From assembly GCF_000725345.1 (NCBI RefSeq), contig NZ_CP008852.1, positions 2,906,001 through 2,970,000 of the forward strand: a stretch of DNA of 64,000 bases, written 5' to 3'. This DNA is from Pelosinus sp. UFO1 (GTDB taxonomy: Bacteria; Bacillota; Negativicutes; DSM-13327). Under the pieces are notes generated by a model. That model saw only the letters and a program-made list of their open reading frames with translations. It had not been told where the DNA came from and made no database searches. Of the stretch, positions 28,187 through 36,588 are shown piece after piece. Made by a program: the position numbers and the translations under genes. The first letter of the stretch is position 1. Each line of letters starts with the position of its first letter.

Positions 28187-28806
28187 GTTCTGCCCCCTCT
28201 TTCTGCCTTGCGAGCAGCAATAATAAATTGTTGGATTTTATCAAGATCCTTCTTACCATTTGTTTCTACCCCTCCTGAAACATCAATCCCTTTAGGAGCC
28301 ATTGTTTGGATTGCTAACGCAACATTCTCAGGCGTAAGACCGCCAGCCACCATTAACGGAAGTGTAACTTGACGGGAAAGACTCTTCATAGACTGCCAAT
28401 CAAAGGTTTTTCCTGTTCCACCATATTGACCGGGCGAAAAACTATCTAATAAAATCCAACTAACAGGATATTCCTTACACCTCTCAATAACAAACTCGGG
28501 ACCTACTCGAAAAGCCTTTATAATAGGACGACCAACTAATCGGCAATACTCAAGGCTCTCTTCTCCATGAAGTTGGACAAAATCCAATTTACAACACTGA
28601 GCAATTTCTTGTACCTCTTGCAGAGATTTATTAACAAAGACGCCAACCTTACCAATGCCTTTTACTTGCTGCACAATCTTTATCGCCTCTTTTACTGGGA
28701 TCTGGCGCTTACTCTCAGCAAATACAAAACCCAGTAAATCAGCCCCCGCTTCCTTAGCTGCCTGGGCTACCGCAGTAGAGGTAATACCACAAATCTTGAT
28801 GATCAT
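28180..28806 (-). CDS. trpF: Phosphoribosylanthranilate isomerase
   Basis: 208 residues, TIM barrel; catalytic Cys in KICGITS and Asp in LLDSFSPG, phosphate site GIDVSGGVE. Overlaps trpD by ATGA and trpC by seven bases, so the three are translationally coupled. In the common order trpF follows trpC; here it precedes it. Confidence 0.95.
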   Translation of the reverse strand: MIIKICGITSTAVAQAAKEAGADLLGFVFAESKRQIPVKEAIKIVQQVKGIGKVGVFVNKSLQEVQEIAQCCKLDFVQLHGEESLEYCRLVGRPIIKAFRVGPEFVIERCKEYPVSWILLDSFSPGQYGGTGKTFDWQSMKSLSRQVTLPLMVAGGLTPENVALAIQTMAPKGIDVSGGVETNGKKDLDKIQQFIIAARKAERGGRTC

Positions 28807-29834
28807 ATTTTGCTTTCCTTATACCCTTGACTGAAATTTTTCAGTTCCTGCATTTTAGCTAAGGCAGCACCACTGTCAATACTCTTGGCAGCAATTGCGA
28901 TACCTTCCTTTATGTTTTCAGCCTTGCCTGCAACAACAAAAGCAGCTCCTGCATTAAGTAACACAATATCACGTTTCGGACCGGATAAATTTCCTCGGAA
29001 AATATCCGAAATAATGTTAGCATTGTCTTCCGGCGTTCCGCCACGATATGCGTCTAAGCCACCACCACTAAAACCAAACTCGGTAGGATCAATCATATAG
29101 GTTCGAGTCGTTTGTCCGTTGACTTCTGTCACCTGGGTGGGTGCCGTCGTTGAAATTTCATCTAAACCGTCCAGACCATGTACTACCATTGCTCTCTTTA
29201 CTCCTAACATCCCTAAGGCTTCTGCCAGCTTAGGAGTTAAAGAACGTTCATACACACCAATTAATTGATAGTTGGCTCCAGCAGGATTGGTTAAGGGTCC
29301 TAGCATATTGAATACGGTACGAAACCCTAACTCTTTGCGGGGTTTGGCAGCATACTTCATAGCCTTATGAAAAGAAGGAGCATATAAAAAGCCCAACTTA
29401 ATAGCAGCCACCGACTGGATTATGCCTTCTGTGGGTAAGTCCACACGAACACCTAAAGCCGTCAGTACATCGGCACTACCACAAGAACTAGATAATCCAT
29501 GGTTACCATGTTTGGCAACAACAACACCGCTACCTGCCAAGACAAAGGCTACCGCTGTGGATACATTAAAGGTGCCTGTTTTGTCACCTCCCGTGCCACA
29601 GGTATCAATCATATCCTTACTACCACATTCTATTTTCAAGGAATGGCTACGCATGGTTTCAGCAAAGCCAGTAATCTCTTCAATGGTTTCTCCTTTCATC
29701 CGTAATGCCGTAATAAAAGCACCAATTTGTGCCTCACTCCCTTGCCCAGACATAATCATATCCATAGACTGCTGTGCACCTTGACGTGATAAATGTTCAC
29801 CCGCGATCACCTGTGCTAAAAACTCCTTAAACAT
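28803..29834 (-). CDS. trpD: Anthranilate phosphoribosyltransferase
   Basis: First gene of the operon, about 343 residues; family motifs DTCGTGGDKTGTFNVST (near residue 78) and KHGNHGLSSSCGSADVL. The frame starts two codons earlier at an ATG touching AAGGAGGA, while ATG 29834 has normal spacing. It directly follows the T-box leader. Confidence 0.95.
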   Translation of the reverse strand: MFKEFLAQVIAGEHLSRQGAQQSMDMIMSGQGSEAQIGAFITALRMKGETIEEITGFAETMRSHSLKIECGSKDMIDTCGTGGDKTGTFNVSTAVAFVLAGSGVVVAKHGNHGLSSSCGSADVLTALGVRVDLPTEGIIQSVAAIKLGFLYAPSFHKAMKYAAKPRKELGFRTVFNMLGPLTNPAGANYQLIGVYERSLTPKLAEALGMLGVKRAMVVHGLDGLDEISTTAPTQVTEVNGQTTRTYMIDPTEFGFSGGGLDAYRGGTPEDNANIISDIFRGNLSGPKRDIVLLNAGAAFVVAGKAENIKEGIAIAAKSIDSGAALAKMQELKNFSQGYKESKI

Positions 29835-29900
29835 AGCCATTCCTCCTTACAAATTAACCTAATACTAGTACCCTAGATTCCCCAAATGTTAAAAATGAAT

Positions 29901-30196
29901 ATAAAAAAACCACTCCGACCCGAAAGGGGCGAAATGGTTCGCGATACCACCCTAATTTGGAAAGCAAAGCTTTCCCTCTATTCAGGTACGGGATAGAAAT
30001 CCGATACCCTAGCCCCATAACGGTGGCAACCGGTTCATCCTACTAACACAACGTGTTCGCATGAACAGCTCACAGGTCCATTCCATAACCTCTTTGGGCC
30101 GGTCATCACACCTCCAGTTTCCTGGTCACCGACTCGCTGATCCAACGTTTGATTATCTACTCATCCTGATCATCGCTAATTACAAATTCTATTTAC
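29901..30196 (-). promoter_or_regulatory. T-box leader with Trp (UGG) specifier
   Basis: Read on the minus strand: AGTAGA of stem I, specifier segment GAATGGACC with UGG at 30078-30080, T-box antiterminator AGGGTGGTATCGCG at 29940-29953, then a terminator (AACCATTTCGCCCC / GGGTCGGAGTGGTT) followed by TTTTTTTAT near 29902-29908. Uncharged tRNA-Trp should allow read-through into trpD. Confidence 0.95.
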
Positions 30197-30200
30197 GCAC

Positions 30201-30229
30201 ATTCTATTCAATAATTTCGTCCTTGTCAA
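30201..30229 (-). promoter_or_regulatory. Promoter of the trp operon
   Basis: Minus strand TTGACA (30224-30229), 17-base spacer, TAGAAT (30201-30206). Confidence 0.85.
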
Positions 30230-30329
30230 GAGTTTTTTATTAATTTGTTCCCTCACACTGTACAAGTGTATCTTTCTTCTAACTTATATGTAACATTTAT
30301 TAATTTTATATTAAAAATAAAACTATTGC

Positions 30330-30357
30330 TTGACACTTTTAAATCTTTTGATATAAT
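30330..30357 (+). promoter_or_regulatory. Promoter of aroF-aroC-aroK
   Basis: TTGACA (30330-30335), 16-base spacer, TATAAT (30352-30357); transcription should start near 30364. Confidence 0.88.
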
Positions 30358-30364
30358 GAGAAAC

Positions 30365-30386
30365 AGTTACTGGAAGTTCAGTAACT
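30365..30386 (+). promoter_or_regulatory. Inverted repeat at the aro transcription start
   Basis: AGTTACTG-gaagtt-CAGTAACT, perfect 8-bp arms beginning at the predicted +1: a repressor operator or a 5'-terminal protective hairpin. Confidence 0.6.
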
Positions 30387-30414
30387 CAACTAAGCTTTAT
30401 CGGAGGATGTTCTC

Positions 30415-30573
30415 ATGACACTTCACATGCATAAAGAAATTGAACAACAATATTTTTACTTTTTTGGTTGGAGCTACTTTTTTAGCTTCGACTTTTTCGC
30501 TTGGAAAAAAGTAAATGTATGGTTTTTCAATGAGTATTTAGATGCGAATGTCAGGATGACATCTAATGGATAA
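30415..30573 (+). CDS. Aromatic-rich attenuation leader peptide of the aro operon
   Basis: A 52-codon frame with CGGAGG eight bases before the ATG. Residues 13-41 are crowded with aromatics: 10 Phe, 4 Tyr and 3 Trp in the peptide, including runs YFYFF, YFF and WFF. It ends 26 bases before a terminator hairpin and about 100 bases before aroF. This is the design of a ribosome-mediated attenuation leader: stalling at Phe/Tyr/Trp codons when charged tRNA is scarce would prevent termination. I do not recognise it from any database; C. glutamicum aroF is known to have an analogous leader. Codon composition is the direct evidence; the mechanism is inferred. Confidence 0.85.
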   Translation: MTLHMHKEIEQQYFYFFGWSYFFSFDFFAWKKVNVWFFNEYLDANVRMTSNG

Positions 30574-30598
30574 TTACAATCCATTCCTAGCATCTCTA

Positions 30599-30628
30599 CA
30601 AGACTCATGTGAGTCTTATTTTTTTTAC
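30599..30628 (+). terminator. Attenuator terminator in the aroF leader
   Basis: AAGACTC-atgt-GAGTCTT followed by ATTTTTTTT. Upstream segments AGATGC (about 30540) and GCATCT (about 30590) could pair and compete, but the antiterminator is not resolved by eye. Confidence 0.85.
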
Positions 30629-30677
30629 CTAGAATCAAATTTTTCATGATAAAATAAAAATTAGGAGGCTATTACTT

Positions 30678-31691
30678 ATGGTTATCGTACTACATCCTTC
30701 TGTAACAGCAGAACAAATCAATGAATTGAAAGCAGAATTAGAAAAAGGTGGCTGCAGCGCTTGGCCTACTTATGGAGAGTTCCAGACTATTATCGGTGTA
30801 GTGGGCAGTACTCACAAACTTGATAAAGATAAGCTAGCTAGTAAAAACTATGTAGAGAAGGTATTATCCGTGCAAGAACCTTATAAAAAAGCCAATCGGC
30901 TCTTTCATCCAGAAAACAGTGTCTTTTCCGTTGGAAACCAAACCGTTGGTGGGAATAAATTAACCATCATTGCAGGCCCTTGCTCTGTCGAGAACGAAAA
31001 CCAAATTGTTACCGTAGCGAATCAAGTGAAAGCGGCCGGTGCCGGCTTCTTACGTGGTGGTGCCTACAAACCAAGAACATCACCTTATAGCTTCCAGGGT
31101 TTAAAAGAAGAGGGACTTGAATTACTCAAAATCGCTAGAAAAGAAACAGGACTGCCAATCGTATCTGAAATGATGTCAATTGCTACCTTGGATAAGTTTG
31201 TGGAAGACGTTGACATCATACAAATTGGTGCCCGTAACATGCAAAATTTTGATCTCCTAAAGGCGGTAGGCCAAACGAATAAGCCGATCTTATTAAAACG
31301 AGGATTAAGTGCAACCATTGAAGAATTACTGATGTCAGCAGAGTATATAATGGCAGAAGGCAATGAAAATGTTATTTTATGTGAACGAGGCATTCGTACT
31401 TTTGAAACTTACACACGTAATACTCTCGACTTAAGTGCCGTACTCGCGATAAAAAAACTAAGTCATCTTCCTGTAATCGTTGATCCTAGTCATGCCGCCG
31501 GAAAATGGTGGATGGTAGAGGCCCTCTCCAAAGCATCCATTGCGGTTGGTGCTGACGGACTTATTATTGAAGTACACAATGACCCAGCTAATGCTAGCTG
31601 CGATGGTCCACAATCCATTACACCGGAGCGCTTTTCCGCATTAATGGATACCTTAGGCCAGCTTGCAAAAATTGAAAACAGGGCTATTTAA
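30678..31691 (+). CDS. aroF: 3-deoxy-7-phosphoheptulonate (DAHP) synthase, type I-beta
   Basis: First step of the shikimate pathway (PEP plus erythrose 4-phosphate). 337 residues: an N-terminal ferredoxin-like regulatory domain (residues 1-70) and a TIM barrel with IAGPCSVEN (about residue 100), GGAYKPRTSPYSFQG, and metal/PEP motifs IGARNMQN and DPSHAAGKW. The N-terminal domain is the type of small regulatory domain through which aromatic amino acids act in such enzymes. An AGGAGG site precedes the ATG. Expression is probably controlled by the leader peptide at 30415. Confidence 0.96.
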   Translation: MVIVLHPSVTAEQINELKAELEKGGCSAWPTYGEFQTIIGVVGSTHKLDKDKLASKNYVEKVLSVQEPYKKANRLFHPENSVFSVGNQTVGGNKLTIIAGPCSVENENQIVTVANQVKAAGAGFLRGGAYKPRTSPYSFQGLKEEGLELLKIARKETGLPIVSEMMSIATLDKFVEDVDIIQIGARNMQNFDLLKAVGQTNKPILLKRGLSATIEELLMSAEYIMAEGNENVILCERGIRTFETYTRNTLDLSAVLAIKKLSHLPVIVDPSHAAGKWWMVEALSKASIAVGADGLIIEVHNDPANASCDGPQSITPERFSALMDTLGQLAKIENRAI

Positions 31692-31747
31692 ATTTTGACG
31701 GTAAAAGTTCTCGCTTTTCCGAATTCTTCACTTCAGGAGGTTAACAA

Positions 31748-32815
31748 ATGAGTGGCTCATGGGGTAAAAAAGTTCATTATACAATTTTTGGCGAAAGCCA
31801 CGGAAAAGGGATTGGCATTACGATTGACGGACTGCCCCCTGGCCTAGAAATTGACTTGCAGGAAATAACTAGAGAATTAGAACGTCGTGCACCTGGAAGA
31901 AATCCTTTGTCAACAGCACGTAACGAAACAGATGCCTTTACCATTTGGAGTGGTTTTTTAAATGGTAAAACCACTGGGAGCCCGCTATGCGCCATCATTG
32001 AAAATCAGGATCAAAAGTCCACAGACTATGATTCCCTCGCCTTTACATTTCGTCCTGGCCATGCAGATTATTCTGGTTCTGTAAAGTACAAAGGGTGCAA
32101 TGACTTAAGAGGCGGAGGGCATTTTTCTGGCCGCCTCACAGCTCCTCTAGTCTTTGCCGGCGCCATTGCCAAACAGCTTCTTAGACAGAAAAACATTTTC
32201 ATCGGTGCCCATATACAGCGCATCGCTTCCACAGCGGAAGCTAACTTTGATGCCGTCGCGGTTGACAAGGAAACACTTGACCAATTAGGCAATCAAGCTT
32301 TTCCCGCCCTTGACCCCTTGTTAGGTGAAGCAATGCAAGAATGTATTCTTGCTGCTAAATCTCGAGGCGACTCTGTCGGCGGTGTCATTGAAGCAGCCGC
32401 TATTCACTTACCTGCTGGGCTAGGAGAACCTTTTTTTGACTCTTTAGAAAGCACACTGGCACATCTATTATTCTCTATCCCTGCCGTTAAAGGCGTGGAA
32501 TTTGGTGCAGGTTTTGCTTTTGCTCAATTAAATGGCAGTCAGGCAAATGATGCCATGTATAACCAAAACAATAACATCATAACTTCTACCAATCACAATG
32601 GCGGTATCCTTGGTGGAATCTCTAGTGGCATGCCCCTTATTTTCCGTGTAGCAATTAAGCCAACACCTTCTATCGCTCTTGAGCAACATACCATAAACAG
32701 CAAAGGGGAAAACGTCTCCATCACGGTCGGTGGACGTCATGACCCTTGTATTGTACCTCGTGCTGTGCCAGTAGTAGAAGCCGTTACTGCAATGGCCCTA
32801 TGGGATGTCTTATAG
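31748..32815 (+). CDS. aroC: Chorismate synthase
   Basis: Forms chorismate from EPSP using reduced FMN. 355 residues with FGESHGKGIG near residue 15, RPGHADYSGSVKY, GGGHFSGRLTA and DPCIVPRAVPVVEAM-type C-terminal motif. Second gene of the aro operon, with AGGAGG. Confidence 0.97.
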   Translation: MSGSWGKKVHYTIFGESHGKGIGITIDGLPPGLEIDLQEITRELERRAPGRNPLSTARNETDAFTIWSGFLNGKTTGSPLCAIIENQDQKSTDYDSLAFTFRPGHADYSGSVKYKGCNDLRGGGHFSGRLTAPLVFAGAIAKQLLRQKNIFIGAHIQRIASTAEANFDAVAVDKETLDQLGNQAFPALDPLLGEAMQECILAAKSRGDSVGGVIEAAAIHLPAGLGEPFFDSLESTLAHLLFSIPAVKGVEFGAGFAFAQLNGSQANDAMYNQNNNIITSTNHNGGILGGISSGMPLIFRVAIKPTPSIALEQHTINSKGENVSITVGGRHDPCIVPRAVPVVEAVTAMALWDVL

Positions 32816-32827
32816 CAGGAGGTCACT

Positions 32828-33325
32828 ATGAAGAATATTGTACTCATTGGTATGCCCGGATCTGGTAAATCCTCGATTGGCGCTATGGTAAGCGAGAAGC
32901 TAAAAACTACCTTTCTTGATATCGATCACTATATTGAAGTAAAAGAACAAAAAAAAATTCCTGAACTTTTCCTATCAGGAGAAGCTTACTTTCGTCAAAT
33001 AGAAAGTAACGCAGTCAAGGAACTCTATCGTGAAAACTCCCTAGTTATTGCCACTGGCGGCGGTATTGTTACTCGTCCAGAAAATATGGTACTTCTGAGA
33101 GAAACAGGTATTATATTTTATATTGAACGCCCCCTTCCAATGATATTAGCATCTTCTGATCTTACCACTCGTCCCTTGTTAGCCGAGGATAATAATAAAA
33201 TATATACACTTCACCAAGAACGTAAACACCTGTATGAAAACTATTGTCATTTTCGTATTCCGAATCATGGAATCTTAGAAAAAGCTGCCGAACAAATAGT
33301 AACTATTATAAAAGAATCTCAATAA
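32828..33325 (+). CDS. aroK: Shikimate kinase
   Basis: 165 residues: P-loop GMPGSGKSSIG (residues 8-18), shikimate-binding DIDHYIE, and TGGGIV. Only 12 bases separate it from aroC, so they are cotranscribed. The other shikimate genes (aroB, aroD, aroE, aroA) are not in the window. Confidence 0.96.
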   Translation: MKNIVLIGMPGSGKSSIGAMVSEKLKTTFLDIDHYIEVKEQKKIPELFLSGEAYFRQIESNAVKELYRENSLVIATGGGIVTRPENMVLLRETGIIFYIERPLPMILASSDLTTRPLLAEDNNKIYTLHQERKHLYENYCHFRIPNHGILEKAAEQIVTIIKESQ

Positions 33326-33348
33326 TTATAATGAATTTCTTAGTATAA

Positions 33349-33393
33349 AGAGATAAGGCTTCACGAATCTTCCGTGAAGCCTTATCTTTATTT
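33349..33393 (+). terminator. Terminator of the aro operon, shared with dctP
   Basis: GATAAGGCTTCACG-gaatctt-CGTGAAGCCTTATC then TTTATTT; it overlaps the end of the convergent dctP gene. Confidence 0.9.
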
Positions 33394-34398
33394 CGTATCT
33401 TGAATTTCTTTTATCAAATCTTTATATTCGGGATATTTAGCATAAAGTGGTGCAACAGCTTGCTGAAATAATTCTTTATTAGGAATAATAACATTGACGC
33501 CTTGTTCTTTTAACTTCTCCATCGACTGTTTTGAAAATTCACTCCACAGTTGCTTTTGATACACTGTAGAATCTTTGGTAGCTTGCTGAATTAACTCTTG
33601 ATCTTGCGGTGAAAGAGTATCCCAAGTTTTCTTGCTAATGATAATTGTTTCAGGAACAGATACATGTTCCGTAATGGTAAAATACTTTGCTAATTCATAA
33701 TGCTTGGTAGAATAGAAACTTGGTGGGCTATTTTCTGCTGCATCGAGAGCTCCCGTTTGGAATCCCGGATATACATCTAAAAATGGCGTTGTTAAAGGTT
33801 CTCCTCCCATACTCACTATCATTTCTTTTTGAATTTTAACATCTAAGACTCTTGTCTTTTGACCCAATAAATCCTGAGGGGATTGAATGGGTTTTTTGGA
33901 ATAAAAACTACGCGCTCCCGCATCATAGTAACCCAACCCAACAAAACCGTTTTTTTCTAGGCCTTTTAGTAATTTTTCTCCTATCGGACCATCAAGTACC
34001 TTCCACTCATGATCCGCATCACGAAAAAGAAAAGGTGTCATAAAAACATTAAGTTCTGGAGAATAACCCACTAATGAAGAAACGCTTATCCGACCAATAT
34101 CTAAAGTTCCCACTTGCGTAGCATCAAGAATATCCTTTCCATCCCCTAAGATGGCACTGCTGTACACTGTCATCTTAATATGTCCATTGCTTCTTTCTTC
34201 TAATAATTTTGCCATGTACCTTAATCCTTTAGTTGTAGGATAGTCTTCTGGCTGATTATCCGTCGCTTTTAATAGAATGACCGATTTTTCTTTCGACACT
34301 GTAGATGTGCTTTTCGCATAAAAGCTAAATCCTGCACCAATTATGATAATGATCGCAAATACTATTCCTACTATTTTATAATATCCTGTTTTTTTCAT
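33388..34398 (-). CDS. TRAP-type solute-binding protein (DctP family) without a visible permease
   Basis: 336 residues with one N-terminal hydrophobic segment (residues 8-28; signal or anchor) and the DctP fold: GDGKDILDATQVGTLDIG, FMTPFLF, the ligand-binding Arg segment LGQKTRVLDVKIQKEM, and ENSPPSFY. These normally deliver carboxylates to TRAP permeases DctQM. No dctQ or dctM is present; instead a chemoreceptor gene lies 73 bases upstream on the same strand. It may therefore present ligand to that receptor or serve a permease elsewhere. Confidence 0.88.
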   Translation of the reverse strand: MKKTGYYKIVGIVFAIIIIIGAGFSFYAKSTSTVSKEKSVILLKATDNQPEDYPTTKGLRYMAKLLEERSNGHIKMTVYSSAILGDGKDILDATQVGTLDIGRISVSSLVGYSPELNVFMTPFLFRDADHEWKVLDGPIGEKLLKGLEKNGFVGLGYYDAGARSFYSKKPIQSPQDLLGQKTRVLDVKIQKEMIVSMGGEPLTTPFLDVYPGFQTGALDAAENSPPSFYSTKHYELAKYFTITEHVSVPETIIISKKTWDTLSPQDQELIQQATKDSTVYQKQLWSEFSKQSMEKLKEQGVNVIIPNKELFQQAVAPLYAKYPEYKDLIKEIQDTK

Positions 34399-34471
34399 AA
34401 TATCGCAGTTAACCGTTCAGCTAAGGAACAATTAACCTACCCCCTTTTTCACTTCAAATAAACGACATACA

Positions 34472-36214
34472 CTATAACTTAAACTGGCTCACTGTTTCTC
34501 GCAATTTTTCGGCTAAGTTTGTTAAATCAATACTGGCAGAAGCAATTTCCTCCATCGTTGCCGACTGCTCTTCAGAAGTACTAGAAATCGTCTGTATATT
34601 CGTAGAAGTATTATGGGTAATTTCTCTTATATTTGTTACAGAATCAACCATTGTACCACTTGCTAAATGTAGTGTATCCGCTGCAGAGCTAATGGACTGA
34701 ATCTGCCTATTTAAGTCTTCAACTAATGTAACAATATTTTTAAATTGATCACCTGTATTGGAAATTACAACAGTCCCTTTATGTACTTCTTGGGTTCCTT
34801 GGTCCATTATAGTTATCGCATTCAAAGTTTCTTTCTGAATGTCTTGAATGATTAAAGCGATTTCTTCAGAAGCTCGATGAGATTGCTCTGCTAATTTTCG
34901 CACTTCATCAGCAACAACAGCAAAACCACGCCCAGATTCTCCCGCTCTTGCAGCCTCAATTGCGGCATTAAGAGCTAATAAATTAGTTTGATCAGCGATT
35001 TGCCGAATTACACTAATAATTTCTCCAATTCGCGTGGAACTGTGATTCAGTTGTTCGATATTTTGAGCCGATTTTGTTACTACATCATTTATCATTGCCA
35101 TTTGAGTAACAGCACCTAAGACAGCTTCTCCGCCTTCTTTTGCAACATGCGCCGTTTGCTCTGAGTTAGCTGACACCGCCGTTACGCTATCTACAATGTT
35201 ACCAATCGTCAAGGACATCTCTTGGGTCACTTTAGTAGTATGTTCTACACCTTCTTCTTGTTTAAAAGTATCCCCCGCAACATGACTGGCGATTTCTGCA
35301 GTATAGGTAACAGATCTAGCTGTTTCCTCCGTACTCGCATTCAGTTGTTGACTTGCCGCCGAAACTTGCTCTGTTGCCATAGCTACCTGCTGAATCAAGT
35401 TCCTAAGTTTGCTCACCATTACATTGAAAGAGCCAATTAAATCCCCTATTTCATCATTATAATTATATTTCACAGATTTTGGTGTTAAATTTCCTTCTGC
35501 TATTTCTTCAGCAATTTTAGCAACATTGCCCAGTACACTGCCAATTTTCTTTCCTAAAATAGTCGCAGCAAAAATGAGAATTAAAAAAATACTTATATCA
35601 ATTATTGCAATGATTTTTTGCATGGTAGCAATGGATTCATTTGTTTCATTTACTTTTTCACTAATTTCTTGATTAGTGAAAACAATAAAGTCATCCATGA
35701 TTTTTACCACTGCATCTGCTCTTTGCCCTGTTGAATCCATGTATTTAATCGTATCTTGAATTCCTACTTTATCCCGAACTTTCAGCCCTTGTTCTAATGT
35801 TTGATTATAGGTCTTAACAGCCATTTTTAAGACGGCAACTTCCTTTACTGCTTGAGGAGAAGTCATCTTTTTCTCTAATCTTTCTAGGGTATCTGCCGTC
35901 TTTTGTTTGGAGTTTTGGTATAATTGAGCATAGTTTTGGTTTCCAGTAAGTATGTACCCTCTAATTTGCGTATTTTGATACCATAGCTCTGTATTTACAT
36001 CCTTAACATCTTGGATTTCAGGCGTTACTTCAGTAATAAGATAACTATACTTGTCCTTGGTTTGGTTAATTTGATAGAAGGTATAAATATTAATGCTAAC
36101 AAATAATGATAATAAAATAATAGCTGCTAAAATAATCTTCCTGCCGATGGTAATTCGCATAGACCGAGCTTTTTGAAAGTAAAGAATATTCTTACTTTCA
36201 AAAAGCTGTTTCAC
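34472..36214 (-). CDS. Methyl-accepting chemotaxis protein
   Basis: 580 residues from a GTG start. Order: membrane segment (about residues 25-47), periplasmic helical sensor (about 48-200, four-helix-bundle/CHASE3-like, [12 protein letters not shown]), second membrane segment (about 203-222), HAMP, and a cytoplasmic signalling domain with the conserved tip [20 protein letters not shown] followed by [14 protein letters not shown]. The start is uncertain: GTG 36214 has only a weak AAGGTAG, while ATG 36160 lies six bases after a perfect 16-bp inverted repeat with no ribosome site. The ligand may come from the adjacent binding protein (inference). Confidence 0.9.
   Translation of the reverse strand: MKQLFESKNILYFQKARSMRITIGRKIILAAIILLSLFVSINIYTFYQINQTKDKYSYLITEVTPEIQDVKDVNTELWYQNTQIRGYILTGNQNYAQLYQNSKQKTADTLERLEKKMTSPQAVKEVAVLKMAVKTYNQTLEQGLKVRDKVGIQDTIKYMDSTGQRADAVVKIMDDFIVFTNQEISEKVNETNESIATMQKIIAIIDISIFLILIFAATILGKKIGSVLGNVAKIAEEIAEGNLTPKSVKYNYNDEIGDLIGSFNVMVSKLRNLIQQVAMATEQVSAASQQLNASTEETARSVTYTAEIASHVAGDTFKQEEGVEHTTKVTQEMSLTIGNIVDSVTAVSANSEQTAHVAKEGGEAVLGAVTQMAMINDVVTKSAQNIEQLNHSSTRIGEIISVIRQIADQTNLLALNAAIEAARAGESGRGFAVVADEVRKLAEQSHRASEEIALIIQDIQKETLNAITIMDQGTQEVHKGTVVISNTGDQFKNIVTLVEDLNRQIQSISSAADTLHLASGTMVDSVTNIREITHNTSTNIQTISSTSEEQSATMEEIASASIDLTNLAEKLRETVSQFKL
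36167..36207. repeat. Perfect 16-bp inverted repeat at the 5' end of the chemoreceptor gene
   Basis: AGCTTTTTGAAAGTAA and its exact complement around a 9-base loop; on the minus strand it ends six bases before ATG 36160. It would form a strong mRNA hairpin at the start of translation. Confidence 0.85.
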
Positions 36215-36511
36215 CTACCTTTCTAATCTTTTTTATAAATGAATGGTAAATTTGAAATCATACCATTTATTTACTTACTTTTTTAATTAAATTAAGTTTA
36301 ACATATTGTTAACAAAATTGTAACTAATAAAAGCAAAAAACTACTAAAAATCCCAGACGTTGCTTATATAAAGTCGATATTTAGATCACTGCCACCGCCC
36401 TTTAGCAGCACGCTTTCCGTAAGGAACAATTCCACTATGCAAATTATAACATTTTTCGTCATAATTCCCCGCTTTTTATAACTATTTAATTCAAATTTTA
36501 TAAAAAATAAA

Positions 36512-36557
36512 AAAATGCCTTATTGTAACGTAAAACACATTACAATAGGGCATTCAA
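36512..36557 (-). terminator. Terminator after the abgA-like gene
   Basis: Arms around AATGCCtTATTGTAA / TTACAATAGGGCATT, then T-rich sequence on the minus strand. The rest of 36215-36588 is AT-rich with no gene I can support. Confidence 0.8.
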
Positions 36558-36588
36558 CATTTACTTTCTAAAAAATTTTAATAAGTTA

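Noticed and set aside
30356-30418. Second possible leader frame (starting ATGAGAAACAG) rich in Tyr, Trp and Phe upstream of the main leader peptide
   Set aside because: Its ATG overlaps the -10 box, so it would lie upstream of the predicted transcript start.
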